Of a stretch of 7,987 nt of DNA, positions 1-5,931 are shown in pieces (the first letter of the stretch is position 1; each line of letters begins with the position of its first letter). The notes under the pieces were generated by a model. That model was given only the letters and a program-made list of their open reading frames with translations, ran no database searches and was not told the origin of the DNA. Where the stretch lies: positions 1-7,987 of the forward strand of contig RKRS01000061.1 in assembly GCA_007571275.1 (NCBI GenBank), in the 5' to 3' direction. This stretch comes from Dehalococcoidia bacterium (GTDB lineage Bacteria; Chloroflexota; Dehalococcoidia; Bin125). Both the position numbers and the translations under genes were made by a program.

Positions 1-66
1 ATCCACATGCCCAATCGTGCCCACGTTCACGTGCGGCTTCGTTCGCTCGTACACTCGTCGCGCCAT
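1..66 (-). CDS. tuf: Translation elongation factor Tu, N-terminal fragment (runs off left edge)
   Basis: Only the first 22 codons are present, and the gene continues beyond position 1. Read on the minus strand, the peptide starts MARRVYERTKPHVNV and goes on GTIGHVD. This is the highly conserved EF-Tu start: ERTKPHVNVGTIGHVD leads into the G1 loop GHVDHGKT, which is cut off here. EF-Tu is the GTPase that delivers aminoacyl-tRNA to the ribosome. The ATG at 66-64 is preceded by a strong Shine-Dalgarno sequence, AGGAGAGG (78-71), four bases upstream. Three tRNA genes lie just upstream on the same strand, as in the E. coli thrU-tyrU-glyT-thrT-tufB operon, so co-transcription is likely (inferred). 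The identification is firm despite the short fragment. Confidence 0.95.
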   Translation of the reverse strand, partial: MARRVYERTKPHVNVGTIGHVD

Positions 67-70
67 CTCG

Positions 71-78
71 CCTCTCCT
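71..78 (-). promoter_or_regulatory. Ribosome binding site of tuf
   Basis: AGGAGAGG on the minus strand lies four bases before the ATG of tuf. It is a near-consensus Shine-Dalgarno sequence, fitting a highly expressed gene. Just upstream, at 105-86, an imperfect stem-loop (ACCAG/CTGGT arms) sits in the tRNA-to-tuf spacer. Its role is unknown. Confidence 0.7.
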
Positions 79-154
79 GTCCTGAACCAGTCGCTTTCGG
101 CTGGTGATTGATCTGGTCTGGTGCGTCCCGACCAACGGCTGCCGACGCAGCGGA

Positions 155-230
155 TGGAGCCCGCATCCAGACTTGAACTGGAGACCTCGTTCTTACCAAG
201 AACGCGCTCTACCGACTGAGCTATGCGGGC
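155..230 (-). tRNA. tRNA-Thr (anticodon GGT)
   Basis: A complete 76-nt cloverleaf on the minus strand. The acceptor stem GCCCGCA pairs with TGCGGGC, and the 3' CCA is encoded (157-155). The D arm is GCTC/GAGC, and the T arm is TCCAG-TTCAAGT-CTGGA. The anticodon stem CGTTC/GAACG holds the loop TTGGTAA, placing anticodon GGT at 197-195, which reads ACC and ACT threonine codons. It is the last tRNA before tuf, the same position as thrT in the E. coli tufB operon. Confidence 0.96.
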
Positions 231-315
231 GAGGTTCCGCTGGTTTGAACCGCCTGATCCAACACCAACACCGCGGGCAGCGCGCTGGCGTGCCGCGGCG
301 GGTCATTGTCATTGC

Positions 316-401
316 TGGTGCCGGGGGCAGGATTCGAACCTGCGAAGCCTTTCGGCGCCGGTTTTACAGACCGGTGGTATTAGCCACTCACCCACCCCGA
401 C
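316..401 (-). tRNA. tRNA-Tyr (anticodon GTA)
   Basis: An 86-nt class II tRNA on the minus strand with a long variable arm, as bacterial tRNA-Tyr requires. The acceptor stem GTCGGGG pairs with CCCCGGC with one T-G wobble, and CCA is encoded (318-316). The D stem is short (GGT/ACC, three pairs). The anticodon stem CCGGT/ACCGG encloses CTGTAAA, giving anticodon GTA at 367-365. The T arm is GCAGG-TTCGAAT-CCTGC. It lies between the two threonine tRNAs, as tyrU does in E. coli. Confidence 0.96.
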
Positions 402-513
402 ACTGTTTTCATCTTACTCCCATTGATCCCGTCCGCACATCCAGATCGGCGACCGGCCTCACTGCATCCCTGCCCAGCCTCTGTTCACCAGCACGCAAAC
501 GGACTCGCATTTT

Positions 514-589
514 TGGAGCCCAAGGGGGGATTCGAACCCCCAACCTGCCGATTACAAATCGGCTGCGCTGCCAATTGCGCCACCTGGGC
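514..589 (-). tRNA. tRNA-Thr (anticodon TGT)
   Basis: A complete 76-nt tRNA on the minus strand. The acceptor stem GCCCAGG pairs with CTTGGGC with one G-T pair, and CCA is encoded (516-514). The D stem is GCGC/GCGC. The anticodon stem GCCGA/TCGGC holds the loop TTTGTAA, with anticodon TGT at 556-554, reading ACA and probably other ACN codons. The T arm is GGGGG-TTCGAAT-CCCCC. It is the first tRNA of the cluster and corresponds to thrU of E. coli. The 112-nt spacer to tRNA-Tyr (402-513) holds nothing I recognise. Confidence 0.96.
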
Positions 590-635
590 AGATTTCGATC
601 CTAGACCGATGTTATCCGTACGAGAGCGTGAATAC

Positions 636-663
636 TTGACGCGTACACCCCCGAAACTATCCT
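636..663 (+). promoter_or_regulatory. Candidate sigma-70-type promoter of the secreted-protein gene
   Basis: TTGACG (636-641), a 16-base spacer and TATCCT (658-663) resemble the -35 and -10 boxes of a housekeeping promoter, with 5 of 6 and 4 of 6 consensus matches. Transcription would start near 670, about 40 bases before the ATG at 710. The intergenic region (590-709) is shared with the tRNA-tuf transcript leaving in the other direction. For that transcript I see only weak -10-like boxes and no clear -35. Consensus matching alone gives many false positives in such sequence. Confidence 0.35.
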
Positions 664-709
664 GCAACCCAGACTCATTCGTCATTTCCAACACATGCAA
701 AGGGCTCAC

Positions 710-1516
710 ATGAAACGCATCCTGTTCGCTGTAGTCGCGGCGGCGCTGGTCATCAGCGCCAGCGGGCTCACTGCTCTCCAACCTGTGTCCGCCCAACCAA
801 GCGACGCCCCCGTCTGTCTCAACATCCCGCCTGGCGAGTATTCGTTTACCGCCGCTGCCCGCGATCGAGATGGCGAAGTCACATTCAGAGTCACGATCGG
901 CGATGGCGGCGTGGTGACCGAGTTCATTGAGCCTGGCGGCCAATCGATCCCCGCGGCGGCGATGCTGCAGCTGTTTACCGGCGAAGAAGCCTATCCGTTG
1001 CCTGACGGCGTGGCCATCGTCGAATGCGCAGATAGCGGCGACGCCGGCGCGATGAGCATGCAATCCGCGGAGGTCTGCGTCAACATCGAAGAGAGCCAGA
1101 GCGGCACGGTCAGCGCAGGCGGCCGCACCTACGAGATCATGATCAACGTGGATGACAGGCACCGGGTGACCAGCGTTGAACTACTCGGCCAGAGCTACAC
1201 CGCTCAGGAAGCTATCGGCCTGCTGGAAGGATTCGGCGCCACGATGCCAGAAGGCGTCGAGATCGTCGATTGCGCCGCGATGGACCAGGCGCATGGCGAC
1301 GATTCCATGATGGGGGATGAGGGTGAGATGGAGATGATGGAGGACGATGACGGGCAGACCATGGGTTACCCCACCTCGGGTAGCGGCGGCCTCGCCGACT
1401 CCAGCGACCGCACCGTCCTCTGGTCCGCCGTCGCCTCCATCGTCACGCTGGTCATCGCCGTGAGCGCGATCGCCGGCCGACGGCGGATGGTCATCCGCAA
1501 CAGGAACCGGGAGTAG
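710..1516 (+). CDS. Secreted, membrane-anchored protein with two tandem two-cysteine repeats
   Basis: I do not recognise a named family. The 268-residue protein starts with a signal peptide (MKR, hydrophobic core 4-22, likely cleavage after VSA at 28). Two diverged copies of a roughly 70-residue repeat follow, at about 34-107 and 121-189. Each opens with VC(L/V)NI and closes with (A/E)IV(E/D)C, so each carries one cysteine near each end (C36/C106 and C123/C188), suggesting one disulfide per repeat. Residues 191-218 form a linker rich in Met, Asp and Glu. Next come PTSGSGGL (221-228), a membrane segment (about 235-255) and a basic tail with RRR. This resembles a sortase-type sorting signal but lacks a true LPxTG. 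ATG 710 is preferred over ATG 695 because AAAGGG lies five bases before it and the signal peptide then starts normally. The gene is monocistronic and convergent with cysS. Function unknown; an extracytoplasmic binding role is only a guess. Confidence 0.85.
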   Translation: MKRILFAVVAAALVISASGLTALQPVSAQPSDAPVCLNIPPGEYSFTAAARDRDGEVTFRVTIGDGGVVTEFIEPGGQSIPAAAMLQLFTGEEAYPLPDGVAIVECADSGDAGAMSMQSAEVCVNIEESQSGTVSAGGRTYEIMINVDDRHRVTSVELLGQSYTAQEAIGLLEGFGATMPEGVEIVDCAAMDQAHGDDSMMGDEGEMEMMEDDDGQTMGYPTSGSGGLADSSDRTVLWSAVASIVTLVIAVSAIAGRRRMVIRNRNRE

Positions 1517-1517
1517 G

Positions 1518-1545
1518 AGCGCCGCGCTCAGAAGCGCAGCGCGCT
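1518..1545 (+). terminator. Weak terminator-like hairpin between convergent genes
   Basis: Directly after the stop codon of the secreted-protein gene, AGCGC (1518-1522) pairs with GCGCT (1541-1545), and GCGCT (1524-1528) pairs with AGCGC (1533-1537). The loop is CAGA and there is a small internal loop. Only a short T run (TTT, 1545-1547) follows, so termination would be weak. The hairpin overlaps the last codons of cysS on the other strand. Confidence 0.3.
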
Positions 1546-2958
1546 TTCGACCAACGAATCGGCGCCGGGCTCCTCCTCGACCGCTTCCGGCTCGGGTTGG
1601 ACCCGGCGCCATCGCGTTCCCTCACGCGTGTCTTCCAAAGCCACACCCAGCTCTGTCAGGCGGTCGCGAACCGAGTCGGCCAGCGCATACTGCTTCGCGC
1701 CGCGCAACTCCTGTCGAATCGACACCAGCAGATCAATGAATGGTCCGGCGTCCGACTCGCCAGACGCGGAAATGCCAGCAAATCCCAGGCCCAGAACGCC
1801 GCCCAGCTCAACCAGCGCATCGCGAGCCGCGCCAGCCGACTGATCGTTGGCGCGGGCGCGATTGATCTCGCGGGCCAGGTCGAACAAGACCGCCAGCGCC
1901 TGCGGCGTGTTCAAATCATCCTCCAGCGCGGCAATGAACTTCTCTCGCGGTTCCGTCGGATCGAGATCACCGTCCCCATCGACGAGGGGCAACGTCGCCG
2001 CCATGCGCAGACGCTCGGCCCCGCGCGATGCCGCCGACAGCGACTCCTCCGAGTAGGTCAACGGCGAGCGGTAATGTCCACCCAGCACAAACATCCGCAA
2101 CCCGTCTGCGCCGTACCGATCCAGTCCCTCTCGAAGCCGCACGATCTTACCCGTCGACTTCGACATCTTTTCGCCGCCGACCTGCATCATCGCGTTGTGC
2201 ATCCAGTGACGGACGAATGGGTCGCGGCCTGAAAACCCCTCTGACTGCGCGATTTCATTCTCGTGATGCGGGAAGATCAGGTCCATCCCGCCGCCGTGCA
2301 GGTCGATCTGCTCGCTCAGGTAGCGAATCGACATCGCCGAGCACTCGATGTGCCAACCCGGTCGTCCAGGTCCCCATGGACTCTCCCACTGCGGCTCGCC
2401 CGGCTTCGCCCCCTTCCAGAGGGTGAAGTCCATCGCGTGCTCTTTCTCGACGCCAATATCCGTGGGCTCAGCCGAAATCATGTCATTCAGCGAGCGGCCT
2501 GAGAGCTTGCCGTAGCCCGGCATCTCGCGGACACGGAAGTAGACGTCGCCGCCAGCCGGATAGGCCTTGCCTTTTTCGATCAGCCCACTGATCAGCTCCA
2601 GCATCTGCGGGATCTCTTCGGTTGCTCGGGGATGCACGTCTGCAGGCGCGATCCCGAGTTCGCGCCACTCGCCCATGAACGACGCGATCTGCCGCTCGGC
2701 CAACTCCGACACCTCGATCCCCTCCTGCGCCGCCCGCGCGATCAGCTTGTCGTCGACATCGGTGAAGTTGTAGATCAATCGCACCCGACGCCCACGCCAC
2801 TCCAGGTAGCGACGCAGTGTGTCGAAGATGATGATCGACATCGCGTGACCGAGATGCGCGTCGTCATACGGCGTGATTCCGCAGACATACATCGAGATCG
2901 GATCATCCTGCGGCTCAAACGGCTGCTTGCGACGTGTCAGCGTGTTGTACAGATCCAC
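1528..2958 (-). CDS. cysS: Cysteinyl-tRNA synthetase
   Basis: A class I aminoacyl-tRNA synthetase that charges tRNA-Cys with cysteine using ATP. The 476 residues are close to the E. coli enzyme (461). The HIGH motif is HLGH (35-38) and the KMSKS loop is intact (264-268, in GGEKMSKSTGK). The cysteine-selective zinc ligands are all present: C26, C206 (WHIECSAM), H231 and E235 (PHHENE). The anticodon-binding helical region follows. The last 25 or so residues form an acidic tail (PEPEAVEEEP) beyond the usual end. The start is GTG at 2958-2956, which gives the usual MxLYNTLTRRK opening; upstream there is only a G-rich stretch and no good Shine-Dalgarno sequence. It is the last gene of the minus-strand run, 98 bases after cysE. 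A TTGCCA/TACTTG pair in the gap could be a weak promoter of its own. Confidence 0.97.
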   Translation of the reverse strand: MDLYNTLTRRKQPFEPQDDPISMYVCGITPYDDAHLGHAMSIIIFDTLRRYLEWRGRRVRLIYNFTDVDDKLIARAAQEGIEVSELAERQIASFMGEWRELGIAPADVHPRATEEIPQMLELISGLIEKGKAYPAGGDVYFRVREMPGYGKLSGRSLNDMISAEPTDIGVEKEHAMDFTLWKGAKPGEPQWESPWGPGRPGWHIECSAMSIRYLSEQIDLHGGGMDLIFPHHENEIAQSEGFSGRDPFVRHWMHNAMMQVGGEKMSKSTGKIVRLREGLDRYGADGLRMFVLGGHYRSPLTYSEESLSAASRGAERLRMAATLPLVDGDGDLDPTEPREKFIAALEDDLNTPQALAVLFDLAREINRARANDQSAGAARDALVELGGVLGLGFAGISASGESDAGPFIDLLVSIRQELRGAKQYALADSVRDRLTELGVALEDTREGTRWRRVQPEPEAVEEEPGADSLVESALRF

Positions 2959-3028
2959 AGACCAACCCCATTCACGGCCCGGTCAGGGCCAAGTACCTGG
3001 AACGCGCGTCATGGCAAGCGTAAACAAC

Positions 3029-3048
3029 ACCGCCGTAATGGCGGCGGT
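3029..3048 (-). terminator. Hairpin after cysE, possible terminator or attenuator before cysS
   Basis: On the minus strand, a perfect 7-bp stem ACCGCCG/CGGCGGT with loop CCATTA begins nine bases after the cysE stop codon. It is followed by GTTGTTTA, only a partial T tract. It could cut down read-through from cysE into cysS or stabilise the upstream message. No T-box consensus (AGGGTGG) is visible in the gap, so tRNA-Cys-sensing control of cysS is not supported. Confidence 0.4.
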
Positions 3049-3056
3049 CTGAGCGA

Positions 3057-3767
3057 CTATCCAGCGGCCGTCTCTCCGGGACGTGGATCGGCGTCTTCCA
3101 CCCGATCACGTAACCGACGCAGCTCTGAGCGCAGCTCCCCGACTTCAGCCTCCAGATGCTCGATCCGATCATGCTCAGGGTCAGGAAGTCGCAGCACGGC
3201 GTCGTCGCCGGGGTCGTAGTACGCCACGATATGTCCCGGTACGCCTACTACCGTCGCATAGGGGGGCACATTGGAGACAACCACCGAACCAGCTCCGATT
3301 TTCGCGCCAGAGCCGACCGTAACTGCGCCAATAATCGACGCCCCCGCGCCCACCAGTACGTCATCGCCGAACATCGGGTGCCGCTGCATTCGCAGCGTTG
3401 AGGTCCCGCCCAGCGTCACGCCCTGATGCAGGTGACAGCGCTGACCGATCCTGGCGGTCTCACCGATCACCACGCCCATGCCATGGTCGATCAGACAGGG
3501 CGACGCGATCTGCGCGCCGGGATGAATCTCAATCCCCGTCAACCACCGACCGAGATGGGAGAGCAACCGCGGCGCCACTGGCACCTGGAGACGTAGCAGC
3601 GCACTCGACAGACGGTGGAGCAGCAGCGCATGCACGCCGGGATAGGCGAGTAGCACCTCAACCCAGGACGTCGCTGCCGGATCGCGCTCCATGGTGAATC
3701 GAATGTCCGCCCACACGGAGCCGACGAACGCATCAAATCTCGCGCCTATCTCTCGCAGCCGATCCAT
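3057..3767 (-). CDS. cysE: Serine O-acetyltransferase (EpsC/short CysE type)
   Basis: Makes O-acetylserine from serine and acetyl-CoA, the committing step of cysteine synthesis in the cytoplasm. The 236-residue protein has an N-terminal helical part with ERDPAA and the segment LLAYPGVHAL (39-48), then a left-handed beta-helix of hexapeptide repeats (about 80-180). The catalytic and substrate residues known from E. coli CysE are visible: D94-H95 in IDHGMGVVIGETA, E103, and R129-H130. The length fits the short form that lacks the long N-terminal domain of enterobacterial CysE. Residues 198-224 form a predicted coiled coil after the LPDP linker, which may aid oligomer assembly. The ATG at 3767-3765 lies nine bases after the ispDF stop with a weak Shine-Dalgarno (AGG). 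The small gap suggests co-transcription with ispDF. CysE makes the precursor of cysteine, which the downstream CysRS uses. Confidence 0.95.
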   Translation of the reverse strand: MDRLREIGARFDAFVGSVWADIRFTMERDPAATSWVEVLLAYPGVHALLLHRLSSALLRLQVPVAPRLLSHLGRWLTGIEIHPGAQIASPCLIDHGMGVVIGETARIGQRCHLHQGVTLGGTSTLRMQRHPMFGDDVLVGAGASIIGAVTVGSGAKIGAGSVVVSNVPPYATVVGVPGHIVAYYDPGDDAVLRLPDPEHDRIEHLEAEVGELRSELRRLRDRVEDADPRPGETAAG

Positions 3768-3776
3768 ATACGCAGC

Positions 3777-4946
3777 CTATACGCCCGCGCCCGCTGTACG
3801 CCGCACGCGCAAGGTCGCGATTGCGTGCGCCGCCATTCCCTCCGCGCGTCCCAACGCGCCCATGCCTTCCGCCGTTGTCGCCGCTACATTGACCGCAGAC
3901 GGATCGAGTCCCAATGCCTCTGCCAGATGTCTCCGCATCGATTCGATGTAGGGGCGCAGCCGGGGACGCTCCGCGATCACCGTCGCGTCAACCGACTGGG
4001 GGGTCGCGCCAACCTCCGCCAATCGCTCCAGCACAATCGACAGCATGGCGATCGAATTCGCCCCTGACCAGCGTGGATCGGCGGTACCGAAGTGCGCGCC
4101 GATGTCGCCCAAACCGGCGCCGCCCAGCAGCGCGTCGATGATCGCGTGGGTCAGCACGTCCGCATCCGAATGGCCAGCCAAGCCATCCGCGCCCTGAATC
4201 CCCACGCCACCCAACACCAATGCTCGCTGCGGATCAAACCGATGCGAGTCAATCCCAATCCCGCTGCGCACCTCGTACTGAACGCCCAACAACGCTTCAG
4301 CGACGACCAGGTCCGCAGGCGAGGTGATCTTGGGATTTGGTCTGCCGATGTCATGCACGACGACTCGCTCGCCCAGGCGTTCGACCAATCCCGCGTCATC
4401 AGTCACCAGGACGCTGTCGCGTCGCGCCGCCTCATGCGCACGGCGAAGCGTGTCAGCCTGAAACACCTGAGGCGTCGCCACCGACCGCAGCGTGCTGCGG
4501 TCTGGCGTCGCTACCACCGCCTCGTCGGCGCCGACCACCTTGATCGTGTCCACCGACGGCCCGCCGGCGACCACGCTGACTCCCGCTGCCGCCCGTTCGA
4601 TGCATTCGGCAATGCCTTCGGGAGTGATCAACGGCCGCGCTCCATCGTGCACGGCCACCAAGTCCACACGTCGAAGCGCTGACAACCCGGCCGCAACCGA
4701 ATCCTGACGCTCCTTCCCGCCCAACACGAGCGCCCGGACTGTTGCCAACCCGCGACATAGCTCAACAACCGCCGAACGATTCGCCTGCGATGTCACCACC
4801 ACGACATCATCAATCGCGTCACACTTCTCGAAGGCTGACAGCGACCAGGCCAACACTGGTCGACCGGCCAACGCTGACAGGAGCTTGTCACCGCCGCCCA
4901 TCCGTCGGCTGCTGCCCGCGGCGAGCAGGATCGCGCCCGCCCTCAC
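3777..4946 (-). CDS. ispDF: Bifunctional IspD/IspF enzyme of the MEP isoprenoid pathway
   Basis: A 389-residue fusion of two enzymes. Residues 1-223 are IspD, which transfers CMP from CTP to methylerythritol phosphate: AAGSSRRMGGGDK (9-21) binds nucleotide, VHDGARP (99-105) and R150...TPQ line the active site, and K206 (NPKITSP) is the conserved lysine. Residues 228-385 are IspF, which cyclises CDP-methylerythritol phosphate to the 2,4-cyclodiphosphate: zinc ligands D233 and H235 (GIDSHRF) and H267 (DADVLTHA), and GLGDIG (278-283). The usual FPDTDP of IspF is changed to FGTADP (286-291), and KGADS is SGANS. The start is GTG at 4946-4944, overlapping the stop of the PIN/TRAM gene by four bases (GTGA), with GAGGTG five bases upstream, so translational coupling is likely. 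IspE, the step between these two activities, is not in this window. Confidence 0.96.
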   Translation of the reverse strand: MRAGAILLAAGSSRRMGGGDKLLSALAGRPVLAWSLSAFEKCDAIDDVVVVTSQANRSAVVELCRGLATVRALVLGGKERQDSVAAGLSALRRVDLVAVHDGARPLITPEGIAECIERAAAGVSVVAGGPSVDTIKVVGADEAVVATPDRSTLRSVATPQVFQADTLRRAHEAARRDSVLVTDDAGLVERLGERVVVHDIGRPNPKITSPADLVVAEALLGVQYEVRSGIGIDSHRFDPQRALVLGGVGIQGADGLAGHSDADVLTHAIIDALLGGAGLGDIGAHFGTADPRWSGANSIAMLSIVLERLAEVGATPQSVDATVIAERPRLRPYIESMRRHLAEALGLDPSAVNVAATTAEGMGALGRAEGMAAHAIATLRVRRTAGAGV

Positions 4947-5890
4947 GCGCCCACCTCTCTGTCGGCCAGTTGAGCAAAGACCATTCGGCCGGCCTGAGTC
5001 TGAATCACGCGTTTGACCACCAGGTCGCGCGCCTCGCCGATCGCTGACACGCCCTGCTCAACGACCACCATCGTGCCGTCAGGCAGATAGCCCACGCCCT
5101 GATCGGCGTTGCGACCCGGTTCGATCAGCTCAACGCGTAGCGCTTCGCCAGGCAACACGTTCGTCTTAACCGCATTGGCCAACACGTTCAGATTCAGCGC
5201 CCGCACGCCCTCAAGCTCGGCGACCCGCGCCAGATTGGCATCGGTGAGCACCAACGCGGCGCCCCGTTCCCTGGCCATGCGCACCAACCGCGCATCGACG
5301 TCTCCATCGCTATCCGTCGAGCCATCATCAACGATCTCGGTCAGCACGGTGTCATCACTTTGCAACCGAGCCAGCAGCTCAAGCCCCGCGCGTCCTCGCC
5401 CCCGCTTGAGCTCAGCAGAGCTGTCCGCGACTCGGCGCAGCTCGTCCAACACGAAGCGCGGGATGACGATGTTGGATAGCAAGAATCCGCTCGCCGCCAC
5501 CTCGGCGATGCGGCCGTCGATGATGGCGGAAGTATCCAGCAGCACCTCGGATGCCACAGAGGGACGAACCAACGCCACCGACTCCGCCACCTCGTCCGCC
5601 CGGCCGCGGACGGTGTTGAGAAAGCGTTCCACTTCAGCGCGTCGACCGAGCGCCACACCAACCCCGATCGGCGCCAACAGGATCGCCATGCCGATCGGGG
5701 CGAAGTCACCCGCCGCTCCAGGCAACGCGCCCAATACGGGAGAGAGCAGCGCCGCCGTTACCAGGGCGGCCACGAGCCCAAATCCGCCCAGCAGAATTTC
5801 CAGCGTCGAAATCGAACGCAGCAGTCCTCGTCGCAGCCACCAGACTGGCCAGAGCGACCAGTCCCAGAACCGTCGCACTGCCTCGATCAC
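4943..5890 (-). CDS. Membrane-anchored PIN/TRAM domain protein (YacL-like)
   Basis: The family combines an N-terminal membrane anchor, a PIN nuclease domain and a C-terminal TRAM RNA-binding domain; its cellular role is not well settled. With a GTG start at 5890 the protein has 315 residues. Two hydrophobic segments (about 31-55 and 64-81) follow a Trp/Arg-rich start. The PIN domain spans about 115-242, with LLDTSAIIDGRI (117-128), VLDELRRVAD (147-156) and LVLTDANLARVAELEG (213-228). D119, E150 and D217 are the expected acidic metal-binding residues, and D197 or D199 is the likely fourth. TRAM covers about 245-308. B. subtilis YacL and relatives are somewhat longer with about four membrane segments, so the anchor is short here. 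GTG 5890 is preferred because GGGGA lies five bases upstream. A longer reading from TTG 5932 has no Shine-Dalgarno and would begin inside a terminator-like hairpin. First gene of the run into ispDF, a common neighbour. Confidence 0.92.
   Translation of the reverse strand: MIEAVRRFWDWSLWPVWWLRRGLLRSISTLEILLGGFGLVAALVTAALLSPVLGALPGAAGDFAPIGMAILLAPIGVGVALGRRAEVERFLNTVRGRADEVAESVALVRPSVASEVLLDTSAIIDGRIAEVAASGFLLSNIVIPRFVLDELRRVADSSAELKRGRGRAGLELLARLQSDDTVLTEIVDDGSTDSDGDVDARLVRMARERGAALVLTDANLARVAELEGVRALNLNVLANAVKTNVLPGEALRVELIEPGRNADQGVGYLPDGTMVVVEQGVSAIGEARDLVVKRVIQTQAGRMVFAQLADREVGA
4952..4957 (-). promoter_or_regulatory. Ribosome binding site of ispDF inside the PIN/TRAM gene
   Basis: GAGGTG on the minus strand sits five bases before the GTG start of ispDF and within the last codons of the PIN/TRAM gene. 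It matches the anti-Shine-Dalgarno core well. It fixes the GTG at 4946 as the start and fits coupled translation through the GTGA overlap. Confidence 0.65.
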
Positions 5891-5911
5891 GACAGTCCCC
5901 GTAAATGAAAA

Positions 5912-5931
5912 TGGCGGCCATGCGGCCGCCA
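5912..5931 (-). terminator. Strong terminator-like hairpin just before the PIN/TRAM start
   Basis: On the minus strand, TGGCGGC (5931-5925) pairs perfectly with GCCGCCA (5918-5912) around the loop CGCATG, followed at once by TTTTCATTT. This has the form of an intrinsic terminator. It ends 21 bases before the GTG at 5890. It may end the transcript of the 158-residue gene upstream, with a 3' region of about 185 bases, or act as an attenuator in the leader of the PIN/TRAM-ispDF-cysE-cysS run. Confidence 0.55.

Noticed and set aside
402..513. A hidden fourth tRNA or small RNA between tRNA-Tyr and tRNA-Thr(TGT)
   Set aside because: No acceptor stem, T-loop motif or CCA pattern was found on either strand.
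104..604. Open frames spanning the tRNA cluster on the plus strand (104-604, 223-426, 423-713)
   Set aside because: They run antisense through three well-formed tRNA genes. Peptides such as GGFEPPTCRL are the typical false translation of T arms.
485..1162. 225-codon minus-strand frame opposite the secreted-protein gene
   Set aside because: It covers tRNA-Thr(TGT) and the promoter region and is antisense to a gene with a clear signal peptide and repeat structure. It is a shadow frame.
1597..2232. Plus-strand frames opposite cysS and ispDF (1597-2232, 2632-3219, 4092-4682)
   Set aside because: They are antisense to enzymes whose motifs are intact and have Arg/Gln-rich compositions without domains.
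2959..3056. T-box or other cysteine-sensing riboswitch before cysS
   Set aside because: The gap is short and has no AGGGTGG element and no specifier-like long stem. Only a simple hairpin is present.
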